Notes under the pieces: generated by a model
Told to the model about the DNA's origin: nothing
Databases searched by the model: none
The model's input: the letters and a program-made list of their open reading frames with translations, nothing else
Position numbers and translations under genes: made by a program
Source: Halobaculum sp. MBLA0147
GTDB taxonomy: Archaea; Halobacteriota; Halobacteria; Halobacteriales; Haloferacaceae
Assembly (NCBI RefSeq): GCF_041361345.1
Contig: NZ_JBGKAD010000001.1
Location: forward strand, 2,170,001 to 2,234,000
DNA: 64,000 nucleotides
Direction: 5' to 3'
In this document: one piece after another, positions 24,441 through 33,765 of the stretch
Position numbering within the stretch: position 1 is the first letter of the stretch
Layout: each line of letters opens with the position of its first letter

Positions 24441-24722
24441 ATGATGGAAGCATTCACAGAAGTCGCCAACGTCGCACTGCAGAATCAGAACCTCCCGATC
24501 CTCTCGCCGAAGGCCGCCGCGGCGATCACCGTCGGTCTCGGTGCCATCGGGACGGGCTACGCACAGCGCGGGATCGGCGCGGCCGCGGTCGGTGCCATCG
24601 CCGAGGACGACGACATGTTCGTCCCGGGGCTCATCCTCACCGCACTGCCCGAGACCCTGATCATCATCGCCTTCGTCACCCTCTTCCTGGCCGGGGACAC
24701 CTTCGTCGGGACGCTGGGCTGA
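24441..24722 (+). CDS. atpK: A-type ATP synthase subunit K (proteolipid c)
   Basis: A 93-residue rotor-ring proteolipid with two hydrophobic hairpin helices. The first is Gly/Ala-rich (AAAAITVGLGAIGTGYAQRG) and the second carries the ion-binding carboxylate in LPETLIIIAFV. The short N-terminal segment (MEAFTEVANVALQNQNLPIL) may be cleaved or amphipathic. A second ATG three bases in is equally possible. The gene follows the long gap and its own TATA-like box, and atpE begins 22 nt after its stop. Confidence 0.93.
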   Translation: MMEAFTEVANVALQNQNLPILSPKAAAAITVGLGAIGTGYAQRGIGAAAVGAIAEDDDMFVPGLILTALPETLIIIAFVTLFLAGDTFVGTLG

Positions 24723-24744
24723 ACCGGGAGGTTCCTTTTCACCC

Positions 24745-25326
24745 ATGAGCTTGGACACTGTCGTCGAGGACATCCGGGAGGACGCTCGCGAGCGCGCGGA
24801 CGAGATCCGCGAAGAGGCGGACGAGCGTGCCGAGGAGATCCTCGACGAGGCGAGAGAGGACGCCGACGAGATCGTCGCCGACCGAGAGGCGGCGGTCGAC
24901 CGGCAGATCGAACAGGAGCGCGAACAGGCGCTGTCGTCGGCCAAGCTCGAGGCCAAGCAGAACCGCCTGGAGGCACGCCGCGACGTGCTCGAGGAGGTCC
25001 GCGAGCAGACGGCGCAGGCGGTCGCCGACTTGGAGGGTGACCGCCGCGAGGAGCTGACGCGAACGCTGTTGGACGACGCCGCCGACGAGTTCGGCGACGA
25101 GGACGTGGCCGTCTACGGCCGCGCAGACGACGAGGCGCTCCTGACGGAGATCCTCGACGACTACGACGGCTGGTCGTACGCCGGCGAGTACGACTGTCTC
25201 GGCGGTGTCGTCGTCGAGAGCGAGGCGTCGCGCGTCCGCGTCAACAACACGTTCGACTCCGTGTTGGACGACGTGTGGGAAGACAACCTCAAGGAACTGA
25301 GCACACGACTGTTCGACGATGAGTAG
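24745..25326 (+). CDS. atpE: A-type ATP synthase subunit E
   Basis: A 193-residue peripheral-stalk subunit. The first 100 residues are a charged coiled coil (DIREDARERADEIREEADER), and the C-terminal half is a globular domain that binds the A3B3 head (AGEYDCLGGVVVESEASRVR, then VNNTFDSVLDDVWED). This last motif is well conserved in subunit E. It overlaps atpC by 8 bp. Confidence 0.93.
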   Translation: MSLDTVVEDIREDARERADEIREEADERAEEILDEAREDADEIVADREAAVDRQIEQEREQALSSAKLEAKQNRLEARRDVLEEVREQTAQAVADLEGDRREELTRTLLDDAADEFGDEDVAVYGRADDEALLTEILDDYDGWSYAGEYDCLGGVVVESEASRVRVNNTFDSVLDDVWEDNLKELSTRLFDDE

Positions 25327-26368
25327 TCGCGCCGGCAGCTCCAACTCGGAGTACGTGAACGCCCGCGTCCGGTCGCGGCGGTCGCGACTCTACGACGAGG
25401 AGTCGTACCGGCGACTGCTCCGGATGTCGCCGGCCGAGATCGCCCGCGACATGGAGGAGTCGACCTACGAGCGGGAGATCAACGAACTCGGCTCCCGGTT
25501 CGGCGGCGTCGACCTCATCGAGTACGCGCTGAACCGCAACCTCGCGCGCCAGTTCGACGACTTACTCGGCTGGGCGGAGGGCGGACTGTACGACCTGCTC
25601 GTCCGGTACCTCCGGAAGTTCGACGCCTGGAACGTCAAGACACTGCTGCGGGGCGTCTACTCGGAGACGCCCGCCGACGAGGTGCGCGTCGACCTGATCG
25701 AGGCCGGGGAACTCGACCCGACGCGGCTGGAGCGGCTGGCCGACGCCGACTCCGTCGAGGCGATCGTCGACGGGTTGCGCGACACGATCTTCGGGGACGC
25801 CCTCGCGGGCGCCTACGAGGACTACGAGGAGGTCGGGCTGTTGATCCCCCTCGAGAACGCGGTCGACCGAGCGTACTACGAACTGCTTACCGAGGGGCTG
25901 GGCGGCGGCGAGCGACTCGCCGACTACCGCCAGTACCTGCGGGCGGAGATCGACTTCCGGAACGCGTTGAACGCCTTCCGGCTCGCCCGGTCCGGGACGG
26001 ACCTGGACCCGGCGGAGTACTTCATCGAGGGCGGCGAGTTGTTCTCGGTGCGCGACGTCCAGCGACTGGCGGGTGACATGGACGAGCTGATCGCGCACAT
26101 CCGGGAGAGTCCGTACGGCGACGACCTCTCGGACGCGCTCGACAGACTCGAGGACGCCGAGAGTCTCGTCGACTTCGAACACGCGTTGGAGACCGCTCAG
26201 GTGGAGTACGCGGAGGCGCTCGGGAGTGTCGACCCGCTGTCGGTGGCGCCGGTGATCGGGTTCATCCTCTCGAAGGAGCGAGAGGTGGACAACATCCGCG
26301 CCATCGCGCGGGGGAAAGAGGCTGGCCTCGACGCCGACGAGATCGAGGCGGACCTGGTGATCCTATGA
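25319..26368 (+). CDS. atpC: A-type ATP synthase subunit C (V-type d homologue)
   Basis: A 349-residue subunit that couples the central rotor shaft to the K ring. It is almost wholly alpha-helical and keeps family segments such as [20 protein letters not shown] at the start and [18 protein letters not shown] near the C-terminus. Three repeated helical bundles explain the internal similarity. It overlaps atpE by 8 bp and atpF by 4 bp. Confidence 0.94.
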   Translation: MSSRAGSSNSEYVNARVRSRRSRLYDEESYRRLLRMSPAEIARDMEESTYEREINELGSRFGGVDLIEYALNRNLARQFDDLLGWAEGGLYDLLVRYLRKFDAWNVKTLLRGVYSETPADEVRVDLIEAGELDPTRLERLADADSVEAIVDGLRDTIFGDALAGAYEDYEEVGLLIPLENAVDRAYYELLTEGLGGGERLADYRQYLRAEIDFRNALNAFRLARSGTDLDPAEYFIEGGELFSVRDVQRLAGDMDELIAHIRESPYGDDLSDALDRLEDAESLVDFEHALETAQVEYAEALGSVDPLSVAPVIGFILSKEREVDNIRAIARGKEAGLDADEIEADLVIL

Positions 26369-26691
26369 GCCAAGAGATCGCAGTGATCGGCAGTCCGGAG
26401 TTCACGACCGGGTTCCGGCTCGCCGGCGTCCGGAAGTTCGAGGACGTGCCCGACGACGAGAAGCCGGAGGCGCTCGACGACGCGGTCGAGCGCACGCTGG
26501 CGGACGACGACGTCGGGATCGTCGTGATGCGGGACGACGACCTGGAGTACCTCTCGCGGGGCGTCCGCGAGACGGTGCAGGGGAGCGTCGACCCGGTGTT
26601 GGTGACGCTGGGCGGCGGTGCCGGCGGCGGCGGGCTGCGCGAACAGATCAAGCGAGCCATCGGGATCGACCTGATGGAGGAAGACGACTGA
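26365..26691 (+). CDS. atpF: A-type ATP synthase subunit F
   Basis: A 108-residue CheY-like subunit of the central stalk, starting [19 protein letters not shown], with the family pattern [17 protein letters not shown]. The C-terminal helix ([16 protein letters not shown]) inserts into the A3B3 head. The GGGAGGGG stretch before that helix is a flexible hinge. The ATG overlaps the atpC stop (ATGA). Confidence 0.94.
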   Translation: MSQEIAVIGSPEFTTGFRLAGVRKFEDVPDDEKPEALDDAVERTLADDDVGIVVMRDDDLEYLSRGVRETVQGSVDPVLVTLGGGAGGGGLREQIKRAIGIDLMEEDD

Positions 26692-26711
26692 GAACGGAGA
26701 CACACGACAAC

Positions 26712-28484
26712 ATGAGTCAAGCAACAGATACGGACGCGACGGTGGCGGACACCGGCGTCATCCGGAGCGTCAGTGGGCCGGTCGTGACGGCGACCGACCT
26801 CGACGCCCGGATGAACGACGTGGTGTACGTCGGCGAAGAGGGGCTGATGGGCGAGGTCATCGAGATCGAAGGCGACGTGACCACGATCCAGGTGTACGAG
26901 GAGACCTCGGGGGTCGGCCCCGGCGAGCCCGTCGACAACACGGGCGAGCCGCTGACGGTCGACCTCGGCCCGGGGATGCTCGACACCATCTACGACGGTG
27001 TCCAGCGCCCGCTCGACGTGCTCGAAGAGAAGATGAACAGTGCGTTCCTCGACCGCGGGGTCGACGCCCCCGGGATCGACCTCGAGGAGGAGTGGGAGTT
27101 CACCCCCGAGGTTGAGGAGGGCGACCAGGTAGAGTCCGGCGACGTGGTCGGCGTCGTCCCGGAGACGGTCACCATCGACCACAAGGTGATGGTGCCGCCC
27201 GACGAGGAGGGTGGCGTCGTCAGCGAGACCAAGGAGGGCACCTTCACGGTCGAGGAGCCGGTCGTCGTGCTCGAAGACGGCACGGAGATCACGATGCACC
27301 AGGAGTGGCCGGTGCGCGACAAGCGGCCGACCGTCGAGAAGGAGACGCCGACGACGCCGCTCGTCTCCGGGCAGCGCATCCTCGACGGGCTGTTCCCGCT
27401 CGCCAAGGGTGGGACGGCCGCCATCCCGGGGCCGTTCGGCTCGGGGAAGACGGTCACCCAGCAGTCGCTCGCGAAGTTCGCCGACGCCGACATCGTCGTG
27501 TACATCGGCTGTGGTGAGCGCGGCAACGAGATGACGGAGGTCATCGAGGACTTCCCGGAACTGGAGGACCCCAAGTCCGGCAACGACCTGATGGCCCGGA
27601 CCTGCCTCATCGCCAACACGTCGAACATGCCCGTCGCCGCACGCGAGTCGTGCGTGTACACGGGGATCACCATCGCGGAGCACTACCGCGACATGGGGTA
27701 CGACGTGGCGCTGATGGCCGACTCCACCTCGCGGTGGGCGGAGGCCATGCGGGAGATCTCCTCGCGGCTCGAGGAGATGCCCGGCGAGGAGGGGTACCCG
27801 GCGTACCTCGCCGCTCGCCTGAGTCAGTTCTACGAGCGGGCCGGCTACTTCCAGAACGTCAACGGGACGGAGGGGTCGATCTCCGTCATCGGCGCCGTCT
27901 CCCCGCCCGGCGGGGACTTCTCGGAGCCGGTCACCCAGAACACGCTGCGGATCGTGAAGACGTTCTGGGCGCTGGATTCGGACCTGGCCGAGCGCCGGCA
28001 CTTCCCGGCGATCAACTGGAACGACTCCTACTCGCTGTACCGCGACCAGCTCGACGACTGGTTCCGCGACAACGTCGCGGAGGACTGGCCCGACAAGCGG
28101 CAGTGGGCCGTCGACACGTTGGACGAGGAGGACGAACTCCAGGAGATCGTCCAGCTCGTCGGGAAGGACGCGCTGCCGGAGGACCAGCGGCTCACGCTGG
28201 AGGTGGCACGCTTCCTGCGGGAGGCGTACCTCCAGCAGAACGCGCTCCACGACGTGGACCGCTACTGTCCGCCGGAGAAGACGTACGACATCCTCGGGCT
28301 GATCAAGACGTTCAACGACGAGGCGTTCGACGCCTTGGACGCGGGCGTCCCGGTCGAGGAGATCACGAGCGTCGACGCGGCGCCGAAGATCAACCGCGTC
28401 GCGACCACGCCCGACGACGAGTACGAGGCGTTCGTCGCGGAGATCGAGGAGAACCTCGTCGAGCAACTGCGCGCACTGTACTAG
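26712..28484 (+). CDS. atpA: A-type ATP synthase catalytic subunit A
   Basis: A 590-residue catalytic subunit. The P-loop GPFGSGKT is at 240-247, and the catalytic Glu lies in GCGERGNEM shortly after. The non-homologous insertion that marks A/V-type A subunits (about 115-205) is present. [15 protein letters not shown] and SGDFSEPV-like loops (here [14 protein letters not shown]) are intact. No intein interrupts the P-loop, though that site hosts inteins in some archaea. The gene starts 20 nt after atpF and ends 4 nt before atpB. Confidence 0.97.
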   Translation: MSQATDTDATVADTGVIRSVSGPVVTATDLDARMNDVVYVGEEGLMGEVIEIEGDVTTIQVYEETSGVGPGEPVDNTGEPLTVDLGPGMLDTIYDGVQRPLDVLEEKMNSAFLDRGVDAPGIDLEEEWEFTPEVEEGDQVESGDVVGVVPETVTIDHKVMVPPDEEGGVVSETKEGTFTVEEPVVVLEDGTEITMHQEWPVRDKRPTVEKETPTTPLVSGQRILDGLFPLAKGGTAAIPGPFGSGKTVTQQSLAKFADADIVVYIGCGERGNEMTEVIEDFPELEDPKSGNDLMARTCLIANTSNMPVAARESCVYTGITIAEHYRDMGYDVALMADSTSRWAEAMREISSRLEEMPGEEGYPAYLAARLSQFYERAGYFQNVNGTEGSISVIGAVSPPGGDFSEPVTQNTLRIVKTFWALDSDLAERRHFPAINWNDSYSLYRDQLDDWFRDNVAEDWPDKRQWAVDTLDEEDELQEIVQLVGKDALPEDQRLTLEVARFLREAYLQQNALHDVDRYCPPEKTYDILGLIKTFNDEAFDALDAGVPVEEITSVDAAPKINRVATTPDDEYEAFVAEIEENLVEQLRALY

Positions 28485-28488
28485 ACCC

Positions 28489-29892
28489 ATGAAAGAGTAC
28501 GAGACAATCACGGAAGTCAGCGGCCCGCTGGTGTTCGCCGAGGTCGACGAGCCGATCGGGTACGACGAGATCGTCGAGATCGAGACGCCGGACGGCGAGA
28601 CCAAGCGCGGCCAGGTGCTGGAGACGGAGGACGGCCTCGTCGCCATCCAGGTGTTCGAGGGCACCTCCGGCATCGACCGCAACGCGTCCGTCCGGTTCCT
28701 GGGCGAGACGCTGAAGATGTCGCTCACGGAGGACCTGCTCGGGCGCGTGCTCGACGGGTCGGGGCAGCCGATCGACGGTGGGCCCGACGTGGTCCCCGAG
28801 GAGGAGCGTGACATCGTCGGGGCGGCGATCAACCCGGTCTCCCGGGAGTACCCCGAGGAGTTCATCCAGACGGGTGTCTCCGCCATCGACGGGATGAACA
28901 CGCTCGTCCGCGGTCAGAAGCTGCCGATCTTCTCGGCGTCGGGGCTGCCGCACAACGAACTGGCACTCCAGATCGCGCGACAGGCGTCCGTCCCCGAGGA
29001 GGAGGAGGCCGGCGAGGACTCCGAGTTCGCGGTGATCTTCGGCGCGATGGGGATCACCCAGGAGGAGGCCAACGAGTTCATGGACGACTTCGAGCGCACC
29101 GGCGCGCTCGAACGGTCGATCGTCTTCATGAACCTCGCGGACGACCCGGCCGTCGAGCGGACGGTGACGCCGCGGCTGGCGTTGACCACCGCCGAGTACC
29201 TCGCGTTCGACAAGGGGTACCACGTCCTGACGATCCTGACGGACATGACGAACTACTGTGAGGCGCTGCGCGAGATCGGGGCGGCCCGCGAGGAGGTCCC
29301 CGGTCGGCGTGGCTACCCGGGGTACATGTACACGGACCTGGCGACGCTGTACGAGCGTGCCGGCCGGATCGACGGCCGCGAGGGCTCCGTGACGCAGATC
29401 CCGATCCTCACGATGCCGGGCGACGACGACACGCACCCGATCCCGGACCTGACCGGCTACATCACGGAGGGGCAGATCATGATGAGCCGCGAGTTGAACA
29501 GTCAGGGTGTCGAGCCGCCCGTCGACGTGCTCCCGAGTCTGTCGCGGCTGATGGACGACGGGATCGGCGAGGGGCTGACGCGTGGCGACCACGCGGACGT
29601 GAAAGACCAGCTGTACGCGGCCTACGCCGAGGGTGTCGAACTCCGCGACCTGGAGAACATCGTCGGCCGGGAGGCGCTGGACGAGCGGCAGAACCGCCTG
29701 CTCGACTTCGCCGACCGGTTCGAGTCCGAGTTCGTCCAGCAGGGGTACGACTCCGAGCGCGACATCGACGGCACGCTCGAGATCGGCTGGGACCTGCTGT
29801 CGCTGCTCCCGAAGACGGAACTCAACCGCGTCGACGAGGACCTGATCGAGGAGTACTACCGCGAGGACGCCGAGGAAGTCGCCGCGGACTGA
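28489..29892 (+). CDS. atpB: A-type ATP synthase regulatory subunit B
   Basis: A 467-residue non-catalytic nucleotide-binding subunit that alternates with A in the head. It keeps the B-subunit features: [19 protein letters not shown], a degenerate P-loop region ([15 protein letters not shown]), and the conserved [14 protein letters not shown]. It ends the visible operon. The expected next gene, atpD for the rotor shaft, does not follow; the next gene is a small winged-helix protein after 123 nt. Confidence 0.97.
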   Translation: MKEYETITEVSGPLVFAEVDEPIGYDEIVEIETPDGETKRGQVLETEDGLVAIQVFEGTSGIDRNASVRFLGETLKMSLTEDLLGRVLDGSGQPIDGGPDVVPEEERDIVGAAINPVSREYPEEFIQTGVSAIDGMNTLVRGQKLPIFSASGLPHNELALQIARQASVPEEEEAGEDSEFAVIFGAMGITQEEANEFMDDFERTGALERSIVFMNLADDPAVERTVTPRLALTTAEYLAFDKGYHVLTILTDMTNYCEALREIGAAREEVPGRRGYPGYMYTDLATLYERAGRIDGREGSVTQIPILTMPGDDDTHPIPDLTGYITEGQIMMSRELNSQGVEPPVDVLPSLSRLMDDGIGEGLTRGDHADVKDQLYAAYAEGVELRDLENIVGREALDERQNRLLDFADRFESEFVQQGYDSERDIDGTLEIGWDLLSLLPKTELNRVDEDLIEEYYREDAEEVAAD

Positions 29893-29977
29893 TCGCGTCC
29901 ACCGGCGAGTGACCCTCGTCGCGGCCGTCTCCGTTCTCTCTGGCTCGTGAGTCGTGAGTGCCGACGACGAGTAGTCG

Positions 29978-29989
29978 AAATAGCTATTT
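29978..29989. promoter_or_regulatory. Perfect 12-bp palindrome overlapping a promoter
   Basis: AAATAGCTATTT is a perfect palindrome centred 32 nt before the ATG of the winged-helix gene, in the position of its TATA box. It stands out sharply in GC-rich DNA. It could be the TATA box itself and also a dimeric operator, for example for autoregulation. Confidence 0.6.
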
Positions 29990-30015
29990 GGGGTCGGGAG
30001 ACACGACGGTACGAG

Positions 30016-30387
30016 ATGAGCGAGACTCGACTGGCCCAGACGTGCTGGCGGCTCGTCCAGCAGATCCTCGCCCACGAGACCGGAGCACTCTCCGTCGAGG
30101 AGCTGTCGTACCGGAACCCGGAGATCGAGCGCGAGACGGTCGACTACCACCTACGTAAACTCGAGGCCCAGTCGCTCACCGAGCGGCACTCGGTCGACGG
30201 CGGACCGAACGAACTGCCGAGCACGTACTGGGCAGTGACCGAGTGTGGCGTCCGGCGACTGGACGACCTCGGGTTCTACGACGAGGTCGCGGTTCTCGAA
30301 GTCGCCGACGACGCACTGGAGCGCACGGATCGGATCGAACGGATCGAGCAGTTCGAGGAGCGCCCGGCAGTGGACGTGTCGCCGTGA
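30016..30387 (+). CDS. Small winged-helix DNA-binding protein
   Basis: A 123-residue protein with a winged-helix domain over residues 5-85: WRLVQQILAHETGALSVEEL, then ERETVDYHLRKLEAQSLTER as the recognition helix, and a wing with STYWAVTECGVRRL. The C-terminal third is an amphipathic, possibly dimerising helix (ALERTDRIERIEQFEERP). The ATG matches the promoter palindrome upstream. It is probably an autoregulated local regulator; targets are unknown. It stands where atpD might have been expected. Confidence 0.78.
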   Translation: MSETRLAQTCWRLVQQILAHETGALSVEELSYRNPEIERETVDYHLRKLEAQSLTERHSVDGGPNELPSTYWAVTECGVRRLDDLGFYDEVAVLEVADDALERTDRIERIEQFEERPAVDVSP

Positions 30388-30400
30388 GCGGTCGTCGGTT

Positions 30401-32077
30401 CTAGCTCTCTCCTCGCCCGATCCGCCCCTCGACACCCACGTTCAGTCCGCCGTCCGCGGCGTGCCGGACCAGTGCGGGCAGCATCTCGGTGTCCTCGCGG
30501 ACGACGTGTGCGGAGTCGGCGGGACCGTAGCCGTCCGTCTCGACGAACGCGCCCTGCGTCGCGACGCGGTACGTCTCCGTCTCCGGGAGTGGGCTCGCCG
30601 CGTCCGCCGCGTTCGACTCGTCGTCGACCAGACGGACCGACCGCAACGCGCCAGTCTCGTCCCAGCGGACGCGCAGCCCGGCGACGTGGACGTGGACCCA
30701 GCCGCGGTCGCCGGGGTGCGGCGTCCCGCAGTCGGCCAGCACCTGCCGGAGTTCGGCGCCGGTGAGGCGGAGTTCGCGGACGGTGTCGTCGAACGGTGCC
30801 AGTGACACGACGTCGCCGACGTCGACGGTCCCCGACAGCGGCGGGCCGGCGCGCATCGACCCGACGAAGAACAGCGCGCAGTCGGTGCCGACGGCCGTCC
30901 GGATCGCGTCCGCGAGGAAGTTGCCGGCGCGCGACTCGCCGCCGGTACGTTCGGGGCTCCCCCGACGGATCGACTCCGCGACGGTCGCGACCGGCTCGTC
31001 GGCACCCAGTTCCGTCCGGAGCGCGCGGTACCGGTCGCGCGTCGGCTCGTGGACCGGCGCGTCGGTCGCGTCCCGGAGGTCGACGGCGAGGCGCGTGTCG
31101 CCGGCCGTGGCGTCGTCGGCACCGTCACTCGGTGTGTCGTCGTCGGCCCCCGTCGTCGCCTGCGGCGTCAGTCGGTGGACGGTGACCGACGGGTCGGCGG
31201 CACCGAGCGCGAGTTCGACGACCGCGTCGGGACCGCCGGAACGCACGAGCGGCGTGCCGTCGACGACGGCCAGCAGTCGTTCGTGCACGTGCGCGCCGAC
31301 GACGGCGTCGGCGTCCGTCTCGCGGGCGACCCGCTCGTCGTGGGCGCCACAGTGTGAGAGGACGACCGTGTGGTCGACGCCGCGGTCGCGCAGCGCCGCC
31401 AGCTCCTCGCGCGCGGCGGGTACCGGGTCGGTCGCGGCCGCCTCTCTCGCGAGCAGGTACGCGGACAGGTCAGGGTGTGTGACCCCGACGATCCCGACGC
31501 GGGTGTCGTCGCGCTCGACGACCGTGTGGCCCGGCACCGGGAGTTCCGGCTCCACGAGGTTCGCACAACAGTACGTCGCCGGGACGCGGTCCACCCACTC
31601 GGTCGCCCACTCCCCGCCGAGGTCGAGGTCGTGGTTACCGACCGTCTCGGCGTCGTGTGCGACGGCGTCGAACAACGGCCCGGCGAGTCCACGCCCGCGA
31701 TCCGGAACCGACACCGCGTCTGGACCGGTGGTCTCGTCGGACGCCCCGGCGTCGGCGTGGGTAGTGCCGGTACCGTCGGCGTCGGGGTGTGTAACGCCGC
31801 CGTCGGTACTGTCGGCGTCGACGACACCACCCGGCAGCAGCGGTGTCGCGTCGGTGCCGGCACGTTCGGCCAGCACCGCGAGCGTCCCGAGTGCTGTGTC
31901 GTCGCCCGCCCCGACGACGACCGCGTCGGACGGTGTCGACCGGAGGAGCCCGGCCAGCCGGCCGACGTGGCCGGGGTCGTCGTACAGTCGCTCCAGGTCG
32001 TCGAGACAGAACAGCGGGAGGGCGTCTCCTGACACGTGCCCCCGTGGGACCGGGGCGCCCGAGAACGTGACGGTCAC
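30401..32077 (-). CDS. Bifunctional metallophosphatase/5'-nucleotidase family protein
   Basis: A 558-residue protein with the two-domain UshA-like layout. The metallophosphatase part keeps TVGNHDLDLGG near residue 141, LSHCGAHDERVA and VVGAHVHERLL. The 5'-nucleotidase C-terminal domain keeps ESRAGNFLADAIRTAVG, DVVSLAPFDDTV and ATQGAFVETDGYG. The first metal motif is degenerate: family members begin with HTNDxHG, while this one has FCLDDLERLYDD. Residues about 82-128 are a His/Asp/Gly-rich low-complexity insertion. No signal peptide is visible, unlike UshA. It is convergent with the winged-helix gene. Activity may be reduced or altered. Confidence 0.78.
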   Translation of the reverse strand: MTVTFSGAPVPRGHVSGDALPLFCLDDLERLYDDPGHVGRLAGLLRSTPSDAVVVGAGDDTALGTLAVLAERAGTDATPLLPGGVVDADSTDGGVTHPDADGTGTTHADAGASDETTGPDAVSVPDRGRGLAGPLFDAVAHDAETVGNHDLDLGGEWATEWVDRVPATYCCANLVEPELPVPGHTVVERDDTRVGIVGVTHPDLSAYLLAREAAATDPVPAAREELAALRDRGVDHTVVLSHCGAHDERVARETDADAVVGAHVHERLLAVVDGTPLVRSGGPDAVVELALGAADPSVTVHRLTPQATTGADDDTPSDGADDATAGDTRLAVDLRDATDAPVHEPTRDRYRALRTELGADEPVATVAESIRRGSPERTGGESRAGNFLADAIRTAVGTDCALFFVGSMRAGPPLSGTVDVGDVVSLAPFDDTVRELRLTGAELRQVLADCGTPHPGDRGWVHVHVAGLRVRWDETGALRSVRLVDDESNAADAASPLPETETYRVATQGAFVETDGYGPADSAHVVREDTEMLPALVRHAADGGLNVGVEGRIGRGES

Positions 32078-32143
32078 GCAGACGCGACGGGGTCACTCGG
32101 TCACGACGACGGTACTCGGTGGCCGGCACGACACGGCCCGGCG

Positions 32144-33607
32144 TCACCCCGTGTCGTCGGCCTCGTCGACGGCCAGGTCGACGACGTTCTCGCGGCCGAC
32201 GCGGATCTTCTCGATCCGGTCGTCCGACTCCATGTCCGAGAGCACGCGGGAGGTCTTCGAGGCCGACCAGTCGAGTTCGTCGGCGAGCGCGCTCTGGCGC
32301 ATCCGGCCGCGCTCGCGTGCCAGCGCGCGCTCGACCCGTTCTGCGTCCGTCAACGGCGGTCTGATCCCGTCGAGGACCGACGCGTACGGCTCTGGGAGCC
32401 CCTCGTCGTCGTCCGTCCCCGAGTCCGAGTCGGTGTGCTCGTCCGTCCCGTCGCCCGCCGCGATGGCGTCCGCCGTCGCGGCGTCCGCTGCCGTCGGCTC
32501 CCCGTCGCCCGTCGCCGTCGTCCCGACACTCGGACGACTGGGTGTCGTCGACTCGTCGCCGGCGGACGTGGCGCCCGACTCGCCGCCCGCCCCTCCCGTG
32601 GACGTGTCGGCCTCCCCGTCGCCACCGCGGGTCTCCACGTCGGCACCGTGGGTCCCCGTGCCGCCGGTGCCGTCCGGCGGTGCTCCGTCGTCTGGCGGTG
32701 TTCCGTCGCTCCGTGTCCCACCGCCGAACGATCCGTCGCCGCCGAACGGACCACCGCCGCGGACGGCCAACGCCACCACCGCGGCGAGGACCAGCGCCAC
32801 CGCGCCGACGAGGAGCCACGGCACCCCACCGCCGCCGTCGCCGCCGGCGGTCGCGGGCCCGGTCGTGACTGTCGCGGGCGTCGGCGTTCGCGTCCGTGTC
32901 CGTGTCGCCGTCCGAGTGGGTGTGTCTGCCGGCCTCGCGGCGACGAGCGGCCGCCCGTCGGCGAAACTGAGTCGGCCGGTCCACCGCACCTGCCGCTCGT
33001 CGCTCACGGAGGGGGTCGGCGTCGCACGGTCGACGACGTAGTCGGACGGCGCGACGACGACCAGCGAGTCGTTGTCCGCGAGGTAGTACCCCCCTTCGAA
33101 CACGTCCCCGGCGACCACGCGGTCACCGTCGGTCTCGGCGAACCCCGTCCACCGGAACCGGTAGGTGACGACGCCGATCCGGCGCGGGACCTGTCTGATC
33201 GCGGTCGTCGCCGTCACGTTCGTGACGGCCATCTCGCGACCGGTCTCGTTGGTCGCGTCGGCGACGACCGCGCCGATCCGCTCGCGGAACGTCGTCTCGA
33301 ACGTCGCCGTGTCGTTGCGGAACTCCGACTGGAACGTCCGGTAGTCGGCGACCTCCGCGTCCGTCTGGAGCCGCGTCTGGTAAGCCAACTCCCAGACGGC
33401 CGTCCCGTTCGTGGCCAACTCGATCCGTGTGACGGTGTCGTCGACGGCCGGCTGGTCCGCGGCGGCGGGCACCGGCGGCGGCGCCGCACCGGTTCCGACT
33501 CCCGGGAGGGTGGACTGTGTGGCGCTCGCACCGCCGACGGCGGCGACGGGGACGAGCACGGTCGCGAGGACGAGCGTGACGACGGCGACGACCGACAGAC
33601 TCCGCAT
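32144..33607 (-). CDS. Membrane-anchored winged-helix regulator with extracellular sensor
   Basis: A 487-residue protein. A signal helix (MRSLSVVAVVTLVLATVLVP) leads to an extracellular beta-rich domain of about 210 residues with N-glycosylation sites. A Thr-Pro-Arg stalk and one membrane helix (VPWLLVGAVALVLAAVVALA) follow. A long Gly/Asp/Thr-rich cytoplasmic linker ends in a winged helix (LTDAERVERALARERGRMRQ, ALADELDWSASKTSRVLSDM). This out-to-in design fits a one-component sensor that binds DNA directly. The ATG with TATA box 29 nt upstream is chosen; a longer start would remove the signal. It diverges from the histidine kinase. Confidence 0.78.
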   Translation of the reverse strand: MRSLSVVAVVTLVLATVLVPVAAVGGASATQSTLPGVGTGAAPPPVPAAADQPAVDDTVTRIELATNGTAVWELAYQTRLQTDAEVADYRTFQSEFRNDTATFETTFRERIGAVVADATNETGREMAVTNVTATTAIRQVPRRIGVVTYRFRWTGFAETDGDRVVAGDVFEGGYYLADNDSLVVVAPSDYVVDRATPTPSVSDERQVRWTGRLSFADGRPLVAARPADTPTRTATRTRTRTPTPATVTTGPATAGGDGGGGVPWLLVGAVALVLAAVVALAVRGGGPFGGDGSFGGGTRSDGTPPDDGAPPDGTGGTGTHGADVETRGGDGEADTSTGGAGGESGATSAGDESTTPSRPSVGTTATGDGEPTAADAATADAIAAGDGTDEHTDSDSGTDDDEGLPEPYASVLDGIRPPLTDAERVERALARERGRMRQSALADELDWSASKTSRVLSDMESDDRIEKIRVGRENVVDLAVDEADDTG

Positions 33608-33633
33608 TCCCTCGTGGGTTGCGCGGCACCCAG

Positions 33634-33639
33634 TATAAA
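33634..33639 (-). promoter_or_regulatory. TATA box of the membrane winged-helix gene
   Basis: TTTATA on the minus strand is centred 29 nt before the ATG and flanked CAG/CTG. The same CAGTATAAA context occurs before the aminotransferase gene at 53.4 kb. Confidence 0.65.
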
Positions 33640-33765
33640 CTGTCGGCAACCGGTGGCGCTCCGTCCGTCGGTTCGCCACACGTCGACGCGAGACGGCGGT
33701 CCCGAGACGGCGACGTGGGGTGGCCGACCGAAAGCTACGTCACGCGGGCGTGTCTCTGTGAGACG

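Noticed and set aside
26712-28484. Intein in atpA
   Set aside because: The P-loop and all flanking motifs are continuous and the length is the family norm.
26262-28901. An 879-codon leftward frame opposite atpA
   Set aside because: No protein-like pattern beyond antisense of the ATP synthase genes.
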